Positions 31,961-43,934 of a stretch of 64,000 nucleotides of DNA are shown here, one piece after another. The stretch is taken from contig JAHLWZ010000187.1 in the NCBI GenBank assembly GCA_020536535.1, forward strand, positions 63,089-127,088. Reading direction: 5' to 3'. Position 1 is the first letter of the stretch; every line of letters begins with the position of its first letter. The stretch comes from Pelomyxa schiedti. Its lineage: Eukaryota > Evosea > Pelobiontida > Pelomyxidae. Under the pieces are notes generated by a model that saw nothing but the letters and a program-made list of their open reading frames with translations, searched no databases and was not told the origin of the DNA. Position numbers and translations under genes: made by a program.

Positions 31961-34904
31961 ATGAAGGTGATAGAAGTGATAGACGCCACGTCCGGCATGC
32001 CCGTGTACAGCGAGTCGGGCATGTTCATGGGCCAGCAGCTCAACGCCACCCAAATGACCCTGGCCTCCAACCTCTCCGAGTCCCTCGCTTACATCTCCGC
32101 CCATAACGCCCCGCCCCCCACGCCCCCGCCCACCCTCGCCACCACCTCCACGACCTCCACGACCTCCACGTCCCTCTCCGCGGCCTCCACCCCCACTCCC
32201 TCGCCGTCCTCCTCTTCCTCCTCCTCGCCGCCGCCCCCTCCCTCGCAGCAGGCCGCCCCGCCGCCCAAGCCCGAGGCGCCGCCGCGGCTCCGGGCCAACT
32301 GCGCGGTGCTGTCCTCCGGGTCCCACAACGCGTTCGCCATCAGCAACGAGGGCGAGACGCCCGAGGAGCTGCGGGCGCAGCTGGCCATGATCCTGGACCT
32401 CGCCCGCATGCGCGGCGGGCCCTCCTTCGGCCCGCAGACAAAGTCGCTGCGCGCCATCGAGCGCCTCATCGTCACGGCGCAGCACCTGTGCGCCACGCAG
32501 CAGTCGGCCCTGCTCATGTGCCTCGAGCACCTCGACGTGGCCCCGAGGTTCCGGCTCAACTCCCAGAAGGCCCTCAAGGCTGCTGTGTGTGACTCCCACG
32601 CGAACCTGGAGGCGCGGTTCGCTATGGTCTGCGCGGATTCTAGGGTCGTGGCTTTGTGGTCTCAGTCGGCTCAGTCGGGGATTCCGCCGCAGGAACAGTT
32701 CATGCTTTGTGTGCACGCTCACTCCCTGTTTGAGTACTCGAAAATCCCGCAGAAGCATCATGGCAGGGACCCCTTTGCGTCGATGTCTTCTCCGCCTCCC
32801 CCGCCTCCTACTCCTCAGACTCTTTCTCAGTCACTTGGCCAGGTTTCTGCTTCTACTGCCGCTGCTGCTCCTGCTGTTGTTCCTGCTCAGCCGGCTGCTC
32901 CTCCTACTAGCCTGAGTCAATCTGTTACTCCGGTTTTTGAGTCCCCAGTGTGTCAAACAAATGTCATTCCAAGACCTTCAACACCTCCAACTCCAGTAAG
33001 TGACATATCACAATCTGCTCCTTCTACCCCACTGTGGGCCTCAGATATACCTTCACGCCTCCCAGCCACTGCAACATCACCTACAATAGACTCTACTGAG
33101 AAACACGACGTTCCTAGCAATTCTGTTCCTGTTCCTAGTGAGTCCGTTTCTGGCGCTAATGTTTCTGGTGATTCTATTCCTACAATCAAAGAGGTGGTAG
33201 CCTCCACTGAGACCACAGCACCCTCCACCGAAACCACAGCACCCTCCACTGAGACCACAGCACCCCCCACTGAGACCACATCCTCCACAACTATTTCCTC
33301 CAATACAAGTGAGGTACCGAAAAAAGATGATCCAAAACCAGTTGAATCGAGTGAACCTGGGGCAACAGATCAGCCTAAAGATGGTGCAGAGGAAGCTAAC
33401 AGCGGCGCCGAGGATGGTGAAGAAAGTATGGTTGTAGTTGTGGAAGATGAGGGTGGTGCTACAAGTTCAATTTCCCCCTCTGGACCAGAAAGTGATGCCC
33501 CTGGTCGTCCTGACACACCCCTCTTGTCTACCAGTCCTCCTCCTGGTGATACCTCTCCAGGCACTACCCCACCAATCGCACCACCGACACCATCGCCAGA
33601 TATTCCCAAGGCTGTGGATACTAGTAAGCAACGACTGTCTTCACCCGGCCTTTTGACATCAAGTGCCAGCACTCAAGCCTTACGACCTGTTGCTTCTGCA
33701 ACATCTCGCTCCCTCTCAAATATTGCACAATCTCCTGGTGTCCTCCTACCTTCAACTTCGGCTCCAATAACTCCCATGCGATCCTCTGGTACACCACTGA
33801 AGCCACATTCTTCCTTAAGATCCAGCCCTCTACGAACTACTGTGAGGGGTGAATATACACTGCTTTATCTTACTCCACATGGCTACACACACACGCTTTC
33901 CAGTAGCTCAGGGGCAGTTGACCCTGCACTACACATTAAACCGCACTGGGTCTATACAGTTCAGATTTTCCCCAGCTTTTATCTCATCGTTGTCATGAGA
34001 GGTCAGAACAAACAGCCAGACCAAATTAAAGACATGGTTGCTAGGCTTAGAAGAAGCCTCACAGATTTCGCCGGTATGTATTCCACAAAACATTTATTCC
34101 TTACACCCATTCCTCCCAAAACTATTTGTTTACTTCCGCATTTGCATTCACACATCCATATTCTCATTCAAATTTGAATCCTTTTTATTGTCATATCATC
34201 TAATACCAGACCCAGACTTCTTCCTGGCAACACACCGGCCTGTTCTGCCATATATATCGTCATTCCCAGGACTAGTCCACTTCATGTTCGCGGAGCGCGT
34301 GCGCGGGGTCTGCGTGACGCCGCCGATATCCTCGCTGTACGGGCGGCAGTACAAGCACGACGCGGCGGCGGACGAGCAGTTCACCCAGCACATGCGCCAC
34401 GTGCTGTGGTCGCACGTGTACCGCACCAGGAGGTTCCTGACCGCCGGGTACCCCTGCGCCATACTGAGGACAAACCAGTACCACTACAGCTACCGCCTGT
34501 GGCTCGACGACGACGGCATCGAGGTGCCCTGGGACACCCCCTGGGTGCTCGTGATGCAGAAGCGCTGGATAGACAGCAAGAACGCCGCCGCGGCAGCGGC
34601 TGCGGCTGCGGCCGCGAGTGGAGCGGCTTCTGGGGGTGGGGGAGGGGCCAGGGGGTCTGGCGGAGGGGGACCTGGGGGAGCGAGTGGTGGGGCGGAGGAG
34701 CAGATGTTCATTGCGGAGGGGCCCAGGCCGGTTACGCCAGAGTGGTATGTGGAGCTTATTGAGACGATAACGGCGCATTATGGGAGGAGGCCACAGCGGT
34801 GCTATGAGCTATATTCGGTGTATATCCCGTGTTTACCAGCTTCGGTTGTGGCGAGGAATGACAGGGCTCTGGCAGCTTCACTGATAGCACACATATCAAA
34901 TTGA
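31961..34904 (+). CDS. HPS1: HPS1 homologue (BLOC-3 subunit), two exons
   Basis: HPS1 with HPS4 forms BLOC-3, a Rab32/38 exchange factor for lysosome-related organelles. Exon 1 31961-34073 and exon 2 34210-34904 give 935 residues. The C-terminal part matches the HPS1 family: SFPGLVHFMFAERVRGVCVT, YPCAILRTNQYHYSYRLWLD and RCYELYSVYIPCLPASVV. The N-terminal third has helix/longin-like text (EELRAQLAMILDLARMRGG). About 450 residues between are Pro/Ser/Thr-rich and disordered, with a tandem TETTAPS repeat. A second low-complexity insert (poly-Ala, then Gly-rich) interrupts the C-terminal domain at about 34585-34690. Base composition switches sharply: very GC-rich at 31961-32640 and 34260-34800, ordinary between. 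Its stop is only 55 bases from that of the opposing gene. Confidence 0.78.
33205..33290 (+). repeat. Tandem 21-base repeat encoding TETTAPS
   Basis: Four near-identical in-frame units (ACTGAGACCACAGCACCCTCC-type) inside the disordered region of the HPS1-like protein. Confidence 0.85.
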
Positions 34905-34959
34905 AAACAAGAGCCTCTAGACCTTTTTCTTTTTTTTTTCTTTTTTTTTTTTGGAAAAC

Positions 34960-37900
34960 TCACCAGCGGTTGGCATTGCGGCGCTCTTCACAGGAGCGAC
35001 ACATTTCGGGAATTAATCCTGACCTGCTCTCATACCGTCCTTCAATGCCGGCGTAGCAATATTTGCACTACGACTGATCAGTAAATATCCTTCCAACGAA
35101 TTGGCTTACATTGGATTTTACCGTGGAGTTCTTGTGGGTGCCACAATATTTAAAAGACTGTCTTGAAAATGTAGTATCCTGAAAGGTCGCCTGAATAAAA
35201 AGTAAACAAACTTTCCTAAAAGGCTATAACTGACACACCTCGTCGAAGTTTGTACTCTGATCCGCTTCGGTGGTGTTCAGATTACACTGAGAGACAATCG
35301 CCCGTCTAAAGTCAGTGTTCTGCAACTTGGCCCCCTCAAAACTAACATGTCTCAGTTTTGCATTGCAAAAAGAAGACCGCCACAGGGTGCTGTTGTTAAA
35401 ATAAACATCGGTTAGTGTCGCCCCTGTGAAATTGCAGTCACTGAGGTCAGCGCCCGTGAAATTTGTGTATTGCAGATCTACGTTCTCCATGTTCACACCC
35501 CTCAGAATGGCAAAGGACAGTCGAGCTGGTCCAGAACCTGAAATTGTCGCTTTATCGAGGTGCGCTCGTTCCAAGTTCACATTGTACCATGTACAGTTAG
35601 AAAAACTGACACCTTCTAGGTGACCTTCCTGAAGATCTACGTTTTCTAAGCGTACTCCATGGAATCTTGCTCCCTTCAGCTGTACGAGTCGGATGTTGTG
35701 GAGATGACCACCTGTCAAGGTAGCTTCCTCAAGAATTGCCTATTAGGCAGATAAGTCCTTGCGAGATAGTTCACACACAAACCATGTCCAGGTTGGCCCC
35801 AATGAGTCCATCTCCAGTAAGGGAAGTCTTTGAGAGATCACAGCCAGTCAACTGTGCTTTCTGAAGCTGGGCATTGTCGAGCTGGGCACCCTTCAGGCGA
35901 GTTGTACGGAGGTCAACTTCAGATAATAAAGCTCCAGTAAGGCAGCAACCTTCAAGATTCACATTTATAAGTGTTGAACCTTTGTCAAATTGTGCCCCCG
36001 CGAGATTTGAACCATGTAGGTCCACTGATTCAAGACGTGTTTGGCACAAGTTTGCACCCTCAAGTACCGTGGGCCTTCGTTGACTTTGCCCAACCAATAA
36101 AGCACGGGTAAGGGTGGCACCAGAAAAATTGACTTGATGAAAATCGACACCAATCAAGTTAGCTTCTGTGAGATTGGCCCCACTAAAATTAGCAGGACAT
36201 ATTGGGTCCTTTGTAGGACTTTTTCTCCCCTGACAATCTATTTCTGGTGATGCACATGCATAAGATAAATCCACTTTGGACATGTTGGCACCAGAGAAGT
36301 CTACTTTATGTAGTGTGCTGCCTGAGAAATTCTTTTGTGTGAGGTCCTTGCCCACCCAGGTGATTTCTTCCTGTTTGACCCCTACAAGTGGGCATTCAAC
36401 CATTTTCGTCAGAAGGTCATTCCCTTTGATTACAGCTCCTGCAAGATTACACTGGTGTAGCTTCGTTTTTTTAGAGAGAATTGTATCTGACATCACCACT
36501 GACTGCAGGTTTGTATGTGCCATTTCAGTCCCAGATAAGTCTGCACCGGTCATATCTGCTCCTGATAAGTCACATTCCAGGAAAGCGGAATGTGACATAT
36601 TTGCATGGGAAAAGTTGGCTGACTTTAAAGAGCATTTCCTGAAAGCTACGTGAGTACAATCATCCTCAAAGACCACGGGATCCAGGTCACATTGTTCAAA
36701 AGAAGAGTGGAACATCGAGCAACTGGACAGCTTCGTAATATGAAATCTTTTTACCAACGTAAATGAAATGTCACTGTGATCAAATATTAGCGTTGAGATG
36801 GGTTTTTGGGGTGAGGACCAACCCCACTGGGAAGGCCTTTCAGGTGCTTGCAAGAGTAATCCGCGAAGACAAGATGAAGAAAATGAGCAATCTAAAGTGG
36901 ATTGAAAAGTGGTGCACAGGAAGTCACATTTGAAAAATTTGCTCCCGTCAATATTAAGTCCTGAGCATTCATTGAGGTCGCTTTCCTCCACTGTACAATC
37001 ATTAATGAGAAACTTCTCAATGTGATTGCTTTGAAACTTGGTTCCTGTGACGGAACATGATTTCAGTAATAAAGTAGCTTGTGCAGGAAGCGAAGAAAAG
37101 TCAACATTTTTCATTACACAGTTGGAAAAAGACAGTGCTGTTGGTACCCTTTCAATGAGAAGGGCTTCTATGTTGCACCCAGTGAAGGAACAGTTCTGTA
37201 AGGTGCAATAAACGTCTTTTAACTGTACATTGGTGAAAGAGCAGTTTTGGAAGGTCCAATAGCGGTCTTTGAACTGTATATCAGAAAATTGTGAATCCCT
37301 GAATTCTGAGGACTTGCAAGCAATAGTCTCAAACCCTCTTACAGCCGCCATGGTAACTCCAGTCCAAGTGATACCTGATACAGTTGATAAAACAAACCAC
37401 TATAATGCAAGAGACCTGCTGCTTGATTGTCTGGGAAATGACAGGAAGTAAAGTCAGCTCCTGTGAAGTCAGCGTTATCAAACACACACGATATGGCAGG
37501 CATCACTGAAAAAATTGTTCCCCTAAATTTGCAGGATGTGAAGTTTGTATGCATCATGACCAGGCCTGTCCAGTTCAGAAGCATTGTGAAATCGGCTTGA
37601 ACGGAATTGAAATTGACGTGAGCCACATTATTTCCTTTGACCTTAGTCAGAACAGTGCCGCCAATAAATTGCGACGAAGTGAAATCAACGCCAGTTACCA
37701 TACTCTCTGAGAAGCACGTTTCATTGAAGATGCAAGCACGCATCTGTGCTTTGCTGAGATCTGCCTGCGTGAAATCGGCAGCCTGGAATTTTGAGGAGCT
37801 GAAGTTGACGCCTGAGGCAGCAACTCCAAGGAAGCAAACTCGATCAAATTCACATTCAGACAAGATGCACCCCGAGAGGTCCAATCGTGTCAAATCAACG

Positions 37901-39116
37901 GCAGAAAATTTCGCTCCAGAAAAATCAACACCTCTCACTTCAGCCTCAGTGAAACACCCTCTATTTATTTGGCAACTTCTCATAGTAACGCCTTTTAGGT
38001 CTGCTCTACTCAAATCACAGTCTGTGATTGGATGAGTGAAATCACTTAAATTGTACTACCTACCACTGAAAGACGTTCCTGTGAATACGGTACTGTGGAA
38101 TTTAAAGTGTGTCATATCTGTTTGAAAACTGGATTGGGAAAACTGGCAGGAGGTGATTGTAAAAAGTTCTTGCACATGGCATGCTTCAAAAGAGGAGGTA
38201 GTAATGGAAGAGTTTAACAGTGATGTGTTCGAGAGAGCTGAGCCAATAAAGGTGCAACTGTTCATGGAAGCATCAGTAAATGCACAACCAGAGAAATCAG
38301 ACTTGGCAAGATTGCAATTTGTCAGACAAGTGTGTGAGAACGTACAACCTGAAAGACATCAAAAGTTTGCGTTTTAGGAAGTTTGAAACCTGAGAAGTTA
38401 CACCCCGAGAGATTACAGGATTTAAAAGAACATCCAGAGAGATCAGAAGATGAAAGAATAGCCTTTTTAAAACTCACTTGGCAGAAAGAGAGATTGCTCA
38501 AATTTGTATGAGGTAGCCAAATTTCAGAGAGAGAGGACAGAGAAGCTGCCTTAAACAAAATGATTTTGTGCAATTTCTCAAAATTGAAGGTTACTTTAAC
38601 CATTTGTCTCATTTGAGTTTCAGATAGATCAGGCTCGATCATTTCTGATGGGTCAACATATAAGGCCCTGGCACACTGTATTATGCTCTGCCGGTGTTTT
38701 TTTGATTGGAAAGGTGGCTTCCCAGAAACTTTTTCCTACATTATAGTAAGTACTGAGCAACTCAGATTTACAGGTAACATACCCCCTTGGTTACAAATTG
38801 AACGATTGCACATCCCTCTCTTGATGTCATCCCTTGCAAAATAATTGCCCCGGTCTTAGCGTCAGTCTCTCCTATCATTTTTTGCCACGATAAGTGGGGG
38901 GGGAACAAAAAGCGAAAATGGAACAAAGGGAAACGCACCGGGAGTCGCTCCCGGGGCAAACATCCTCGTGAAGAAAGTGTCTGTTCCGCCGGCAACGGGG
39001 TGCAACAACGCATCCTTGTTTACTCGTATAAAATCGTTCTCGATTTTAAACAACACAGTATCTGAGAGCTCAGAGGCCGGCGCAGAGTTACTGGTGGTAG
39101 CCCCCGCCGAAGACAT
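34960..39116 (-). CDS. BTB/T1 domain plus very long pentapeptide-repeat protein
   Basis: Starts MSSAGATTSNSAP at 39116. The N-terminal BTB (KCTD T1-like) domain reads VLFKIENDFIRVNKDALL and TDTFFTRMF, then across an intron GETDAKTGAIILQGMTSR. From about 38.6 kb downwards nearly everything is pentapeptide repeats of the A(D/N)LxX kind, for example FSGANLTEANLIGVDFHQVN and LTGCDLSKTSLTGDGLIGAN. These should build a long right-handed quadrilateral beta-helix. The last exons leave the repeat and give YCGTHKNSTVKSN, then CKYCYAG and CRSCEERRNANRW, a pair of CxxC motifs, with the stop at 34960-34962. The BTB-plus-pentapeptide plan is that of human KCTD9, a Cullin-3 adaptor, but this protein has about 1,200 residues against 389. 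Six or more short introns. Confidence 0.82.
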
Positions 39117-39189
39117 TTTTTTTCCCAAACTTTTTTGCCACACCTTTCAGTCGCGTAACTTCGGAACTTCAACGATTAGAAATAGCCTG

Positions 39190-40074
39190 ATGGCGGACGT
39201 CACGTCGACCGTGGTGTCGCAGATGGAGTTGGCGGCGAGCGAACTGGACAAATTGGTGAACTTATGGGACGCCGTGATGAAGCGCACGGCGGACCCGACG
39301 TCGCTACTGAGGCGCAGCCACGTGCCGATGTCCCAGCTCGGCCGCAACGTTATCGCGACCCATAATAGCAACACCGGTCCCACCGCCGCGGCCCCGACGG
39401 AAGATGGCGGTAGCGGAATCAGGGAGGAAGCCGCGGAAGACGCAGGCGTTGGAGGGGCGGGGAAAAACAAAGTTATGGGAGTGGCGGAAGTAAGGGGCCG
39501 TGTGGCCGTAATGGAGGCCGCGATGTCTCGTATTACTTTGGAATTGTAGGGTGTTGTATTTATTCTCTTGTCTCTAAACTGTAATGGCACCTTTTTTTTT
39601 CCCTCCCATAACTTTTAGTTAGAGATACGCTCAAGACTGTTGTTTCTAGAATGAGAAATGCGACTGATTTTGCGTACAAAAGTTGCCTGGATTCTTGGCC
39701 CAAAGTTGGGCCGGAAGAGATGGTCAGAAGGACTCCAAGTTCACCTTCTTATATTGATGTACTTGAATCAATGCTCTATATTGCAGAGAGCTATGAAAAA
39801 GAGTGAGCACTAATAATGCACGTAGTAGTTTTCCTTACAAGATACTGACACCAACTTCACAGATTGTATGCAAAGGAATCTGCTCTGGCGAAAATTACTG
39901 TTTACTGTTCTGAGCAATTGGAGCCATTTGTTCAGCAGTGGTTAGTTGATCAATACATAAACAAGAAAAAAGGTTACATTCTACAAAATTTTTACTTTTG
40001 TTATTAATCTTCTTTCAGTTCAAAATCTAGTGACTCGCATTGGTGCATTTACTGAGGCAGTTTCCCACAGATAA
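39190..40074 (+). CDS. AIRIM: AIRIM (C1orf109)-like protein, four exons
   Basis: Small helical protein starting MADVTSTVVSQMELAASELD at 39190, 73 bases from the divergent BTB gene start. After a low-complexity Gly/Ala-rich stretch, exon 2 reads RDTLKTVVSRMRNATDFAYK and then PSSPSYIDVLESMLYIAESY, exon 3 ELYAKESALAKI and WLVDQYINKKK, and exon 4 ends AFTEAVSHR before TAA. The spacing and the pattern P-S-x-x-D-x-L-E-x-(helix)-Y-x-x-x-(Y/L)-x-x-K resemble C1orf109/AIRIM, a partner of the SPATA5-SPATA5L1 AAA ATPases in ribosome maturation. This rests on remembered family patterns, so it is tentative. No catalytic motif is seen. Confidence 0.45.
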
Positions 40075-40470
40075 AATCTTGTGTACAAGATTGTAAAAAA
40101 AGGGTGGGGGATTGGATTGCATGTTTTCAATTTTGACACTTTCCTAAAGCTGAGCCACCACAAACTTCCTTCCCATCAACGAAAACCCCTTTGGCGATTT
40201 GTGTTCTTCCGAAAAAGGATTAGTCTTCATGAATGGGGTTGTTTTTTTAACAATCTTTGACAATCAGAACTACAACCTTCCAAGTAGAGAGGGCAGGACA
40301 TTTTCCCTTGATTGATTTCCACGCCAATACGAGAATGAATCCCGGGATTGTTTGCAAATTTAGACAAGAACAAATTCCCTTCTTTCCAGGATTTCGCACT
40401 TGGTTTTGGTTTATAAAGCGCTAACCTCAAACCATAAATGCATAGAAAAGAAATAAAATAGACAACCCCT
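40075..40470. other. Intergenic region before the cyclin F-type gene
   Basis: 396 bases without a supported gene or repeat. A T-run and AT-rich flanks suggest the 3' UTR of the preceding gene and the promoter of the next. Confidence 0.5.
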
Positions 40471-42242
40471 ATGGACAAAGTAAAAAAAAAAAAAAACCAT
40501 TCGCCTTGCGCGATAATTATTCATTGTCGTTAACGTAATTCTCGCTCTCCCTGTTCTGTTCTTGTTGTTATCGTCGTTGTAGCAGGCAGAACGGGGAGAC
40601 CTCACACCCAAGTTGTCGTCTATACATATCGCCACCACCGTGAATGCGCGAACTCCGGAGCCCAGGCCTACCACTCCTCTCCACGCTCCGTACCCGTACC
40701 GCCCCAGAAGGTCTCCGCAGCTGTCGGCCAACCACTACGTCGTAGCCCAGGCCCAGGCCCAGGCGCCGGGCCCCGACTTCGAAGCCGTCCCGAAGTACGC
40801 CAACCCGCCGTGTACGCGCCACGTAGTGCTGGACGAGACGTCGCAGGATTCTTCTTCCGACCCGTCGTCCTTTTATCTTTCCAGTACTTCTTCCCCTGCT
40901 ATTACCGCTCTGCCTCCGCCGCCGTCGCCGAATACTACTACCACGACCCCTGCGTTCTGGTTCGAGCAGTTCGCCAGCGCATTTCAAAATGCCCGACGCG
41001 TCCCGCCCCCGCCGCCGCCGACTCCTCCCCCCGTGCTCGTCAAAACGTGCGAATTCGCCGACATGCCCGAACAAGTACAGCTTACCGTGCTGGCGTGTTT
41101 GCCTGTGTCGAGCCTGTGCCGCAGTGCCCGAGTCTGCAGGCGGTGGAAAAGAATGGTCGATGGCATCTTGATTTCTCCTGACTTCTGGTGGCAGTATCAG
41201 TACATCGTGGCTTTGAGAAGAGAGGTGAGTTTCCCTGAGATTGTTGGTTCTATTTTTTTTTTTTTTTTTAATTCCATATGCAGTTCACTTGGTTCCAGAA
41301 ACATCCGTTTAATTACTTTGCTCGCCATGTGGCACTCAATTCAACAAACAGAGCCATCTTGGTATCTTTTTCCAACTCTCACTTCAACTTGTATAACCTC
41401 TTGATAGGTGGAATGGTTGTTTGAAGTGGCGTCGGACTTCCGTATAGGGGATCTGACTGCTTTCACTACCGTGGCTCTGTTGGATGGCTACCTTTCTTTG
41501 TCGCGCCGGCAAGAACCAACAAACAAGTTCCAGCTGATTGGAGCTACTTGCCTCTTTACTGCTTACAAAGCTGTTGCCACATACGATTCCAGTATTGTTA
41601 ATGCTGAAGCTCTATCACAAATATCTAGCTCTGTCTTCAAACGTGAGGAGGTAGTCCATTCTTACATCCTCCTTCTTTTCTCATCCTGGGCAGTTAATTC
41701 AATCGGAAACAAATGTCCTAAGGACACTGGAGTATGACCTTCTTGCACCAAGTAGCTTCTCCTTTCTCGAAATGCTGATGTCACTTCCGTCATTGCAACC
41801 CTGTTTCGAAGTGAAACATTTAACTGAGCTAACCCTGGTAGCCTCTTTAGTGAAAAATCCTTTTCTCACTAACTTGTTCCTAGTGCTATTTGGAACTTTC
41901 AGCATTGAAGTTTGGGCTGCAGGGTTATAAACCATCCCTGCTGTGTGTTGCAGCAATTGTACTGGCAGCCGAGACACTGGGAAAGCCAATTTGGGTAAGC
42001 TGTGTTACAGAAGGGAAGTTTTACCCACTAACTGTAAATAACAGAACAACTTGGAACAGTTTATGCCAATTTACACGGAAAAAGAAAAGCAAAGGATTGC
42101 AGCCTGCATGTCAATAATGCAAGGTCACATCTTGGAGATGAAGGATCCACCAAAAAAATCCAGGCTCAGAGGCAGCACTGTACTGAAATTTGTTTCTATT
42201 TACCGTGATCCAGTGCTGCCTTTCTCTGTGTTCCGACTTTAG
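40471..42242 (+). CDS. CCNF: Cyclin F-type protein (F-box plus cyclin box)
   Basis: F-box proteins are SCF ubiquitin ligase adaptors; cyclin F uses its cyclin box to bind substrates. A nine-base first exon (ATGGACAAA, 40471-40479) spliced to 40583 supplies the only in-frame ATG; the frame is otherwise blocked by a TAG at 40580. A Pro/Ser-rich N-terminus is followed by the F-box FADMPEQVQLTVLACLPVSS with CRRWKRM (about 41055-41155). Then comes a cyclin N-box: VEWLFEVASDFRIGDLTAFT, LLDGYLSLSRR and LIGATCLFTAYKA, and a C-box with TLEYDLLAPSS and AAIVLAAETLGKP. Stop at 42240-42242. Introns at 41225-41283, 41362-41407 and later. The order F-box then cyclin matches CCNF. It ends without an obvious PEST tail. 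Confidence 0.82.
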
Positions 42243-42681
42243 TGGAACAGGACAACAATTCCACTGTTGTGGGTTTGTTGTTATACCCGCATCCTCTGGA
42301 TGCCAGGGACAAACACCCTTTGACTGACTGTATTAGATAAAACCAAAAAAACCACCAAACACAAAACAGAAAAAACCAAAGACAACAAAAAACCGAAAAA
42401 AACAAAACAAATTAAAAAAGAGCCAGTAACAATGCAAAAACATTGTTATTGTTGTATCCTATACATTTGTTTTTCTCTTTCTTCCAAACACACCACTGGT
42501 ACACCCCTTTGAGTGAGTCAACACAACATTCACACCACAAGCAGTAAGTATTTTTGACAGACGCAAGATACTATGGGACCCACAGCCCATCTTCAGCAGC
42601 GCGATAGGCAACAGCAAACGGCAAAGCCACCAACCAACAAGGTGCTATTGTTGACGGTAGCGATGCCGATGCTGATGCTTA
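42243..42681. other. Convergent intergenic region, A/C-rich
   Basis: 439 bases between the stops of the cyclin F-type and PP1-inhibitor genes. 42330-42420 is nearly all A and C (AAAACCAAAAAAACC type). Likely two 3' UTRs; no gene seen. Confidence 0.6.
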
Positions 42682-43122
42682 TCACGACGACGAAGACGGC
42701 TGAGGCAGTTCGCCACCCGCGTCGCCCGAGCCCAGCTGCCGATGGTTGTTGTGATTGTTGTGTGTGTGATTGTTGTTGTTGTTGCTGCTGCTGCTGCTGC
42801 TGTGGTCGCAGTCCGAGTCGTCGTCGTCGTCGCTGCTGGTGTCGCTGTCGCTGCTGCTGCTCTCGTCGTACCGCCGTGGCTTGTGGTAGATGCAGCACTT
42901 CTTGGAGCTCTTCCTCCCAAGGAACTCGTTGTCGACCACCGACTCGTCCCACGTGACGTGGTTTTGGCAGTCGCGGCCGGCCTCCGCCGTTGGCGCGCCG
43001 TCCTCCTGCACCCTCAGCCTCAGGGTCACCGTCCGCACCGCCGTGGGGGCGGCGTCCTCGTCCTCGGTCTCCGTGACGCTGCTGCCGCCCGCACACACCA
43101 CAGCCGTCGCCGTGCCACTCAT
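42682..43122 (-). CDS. PPP1R11: Protein phosphatase 1 inhibitor-3 / Ypi1 homologue
   Basis: 146-residue, intronless, largely disordered PP1 regulator. Start [20 protein letters not shown] at 43122. The family core [20 protein letters not shown] followed by [19 protein letters not shown] holds the RVxF-like PP1-docking site (HVTW), the VDNE motif and the Cys-rich segment of PPP1R11/Ypi1. The C-terminus is low complexity: Ser, Asp, Asn and His runs encoded by CAG/CTG-type triplet repeats. The gene body is GC-rich. It starts 85 bases from the divergent CoA-binding gene. Confidence 0.9.
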   Translation of the reverse strand: MSGTATAVVCAGGSSVTETEDEDAAPTAVRTVTLRLRVQEDGAPTAEAGRDCQNHVTWDESVVDNEFLGRKSSKKCCIYHKPRRYDESSSSDSDTSSDDDDDSDCDHSSSSSSNNNNNHTHNNHNNHRQLGSGDAGGELPQPSSSS

Positions 43123-43207
43123 GGAATTGATGATGGGACTTAGGTGAAGCCGTGCTTGAGTGATGACGTTTCTGCAGCGAAAATCTCATTTTTTTTGAAA
43201 TTAACAA

Positions 43208-43851
43208 ATGGCAACAGTGGCACTGGGGAATAGACTGAGCGGGTGTGTGTGTTTGTTTGACGTTTGTATGGGTGTTGTTGGTGTGTGTTGATGTTGTATT
43301 AGATGTGGAACTTGGATTGTGGTAGGTGCTTCACAGGACACGTCCAAGTTCGGCAACAGAATTTTCAAGGAGCTGGTGCTTAACCATAGGCGCGTTTTTG
43401 GCGTATGTTATCGTTATGCACCTGTCACAATGAACTTTCATTTGTGTTGGCTTTGGTATTTGCTATGGAGACTCCTAAGATTTACAACGACTCTTCAGAT
43501 TAATGCACGAGGAGGGAGCATTGATGGTGTCAATTTGCACACATCATTGGAACAACTGGTCCACTCACCAGAGTTCACAACAGTCTGCTCACCACCCTTT
43601 GACGACGTGGTTGTAGATGTGGTTGTTCCACCAAAGGTGACTGAAGATATTGTAAAGCAAGCAGTCGGGTACAGTTCTTCCATTCCCTCGCCGATATTCT
43701 AATGTTTTTTTTTTACAGGCTTGGTCTCAAGAACATATGGATGCAACCAGGATCAGAGAGTGAAGAGGCTATGAACTGGGCAGAACTAAACCAAGCTGCA
43801 GTTGTGCACCATGACTGTATCATGAAACACCTTCCAACTCACAAGAGCTAG
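43208..43851 (+). CDS. CoA-binding domain protein (YccU-like), three exons
   Basis: Small Rossmann-fold protein of the CoA_binding_2 family (bacterial YccU-like), probably cytosolic or mitochondrial. Exon 1 (43208-43242) MATVALGNRLSG is joined by gtgtgt...attag to CGTWIVVGASQDTSKFGNRI. A second intron (about 43400-43498) separates HRRVFG from INARGGSIDG. The segment VVVDVVVPPKVTEDIVKQA and the last exon LGLKNIWMQPGSESEEAM match the family throughout, ending HLPTHKS at TAG 43849-43851. Typical length is about 140 residues; this has about 145. The protein is bacterial-like, but the introns show that it is a resident gene and not contamination. Confidence 0.85.
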
Positions 43852-43934
43852 CTGCAGTAAAAAAAACAAGAGAACTTATTGTATTTCCAAACAAATTCTA
43901 CCATTGATTTGGGTTTTTGACTCAATGACCTGCA

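Noticed and set aside
43208-43851. Bacterial contamination or recent bacterial transfer (CoA-binding gene)
   Set aside because: The gene has two spliceosomal introns and typical local composition; any transfer would be old.
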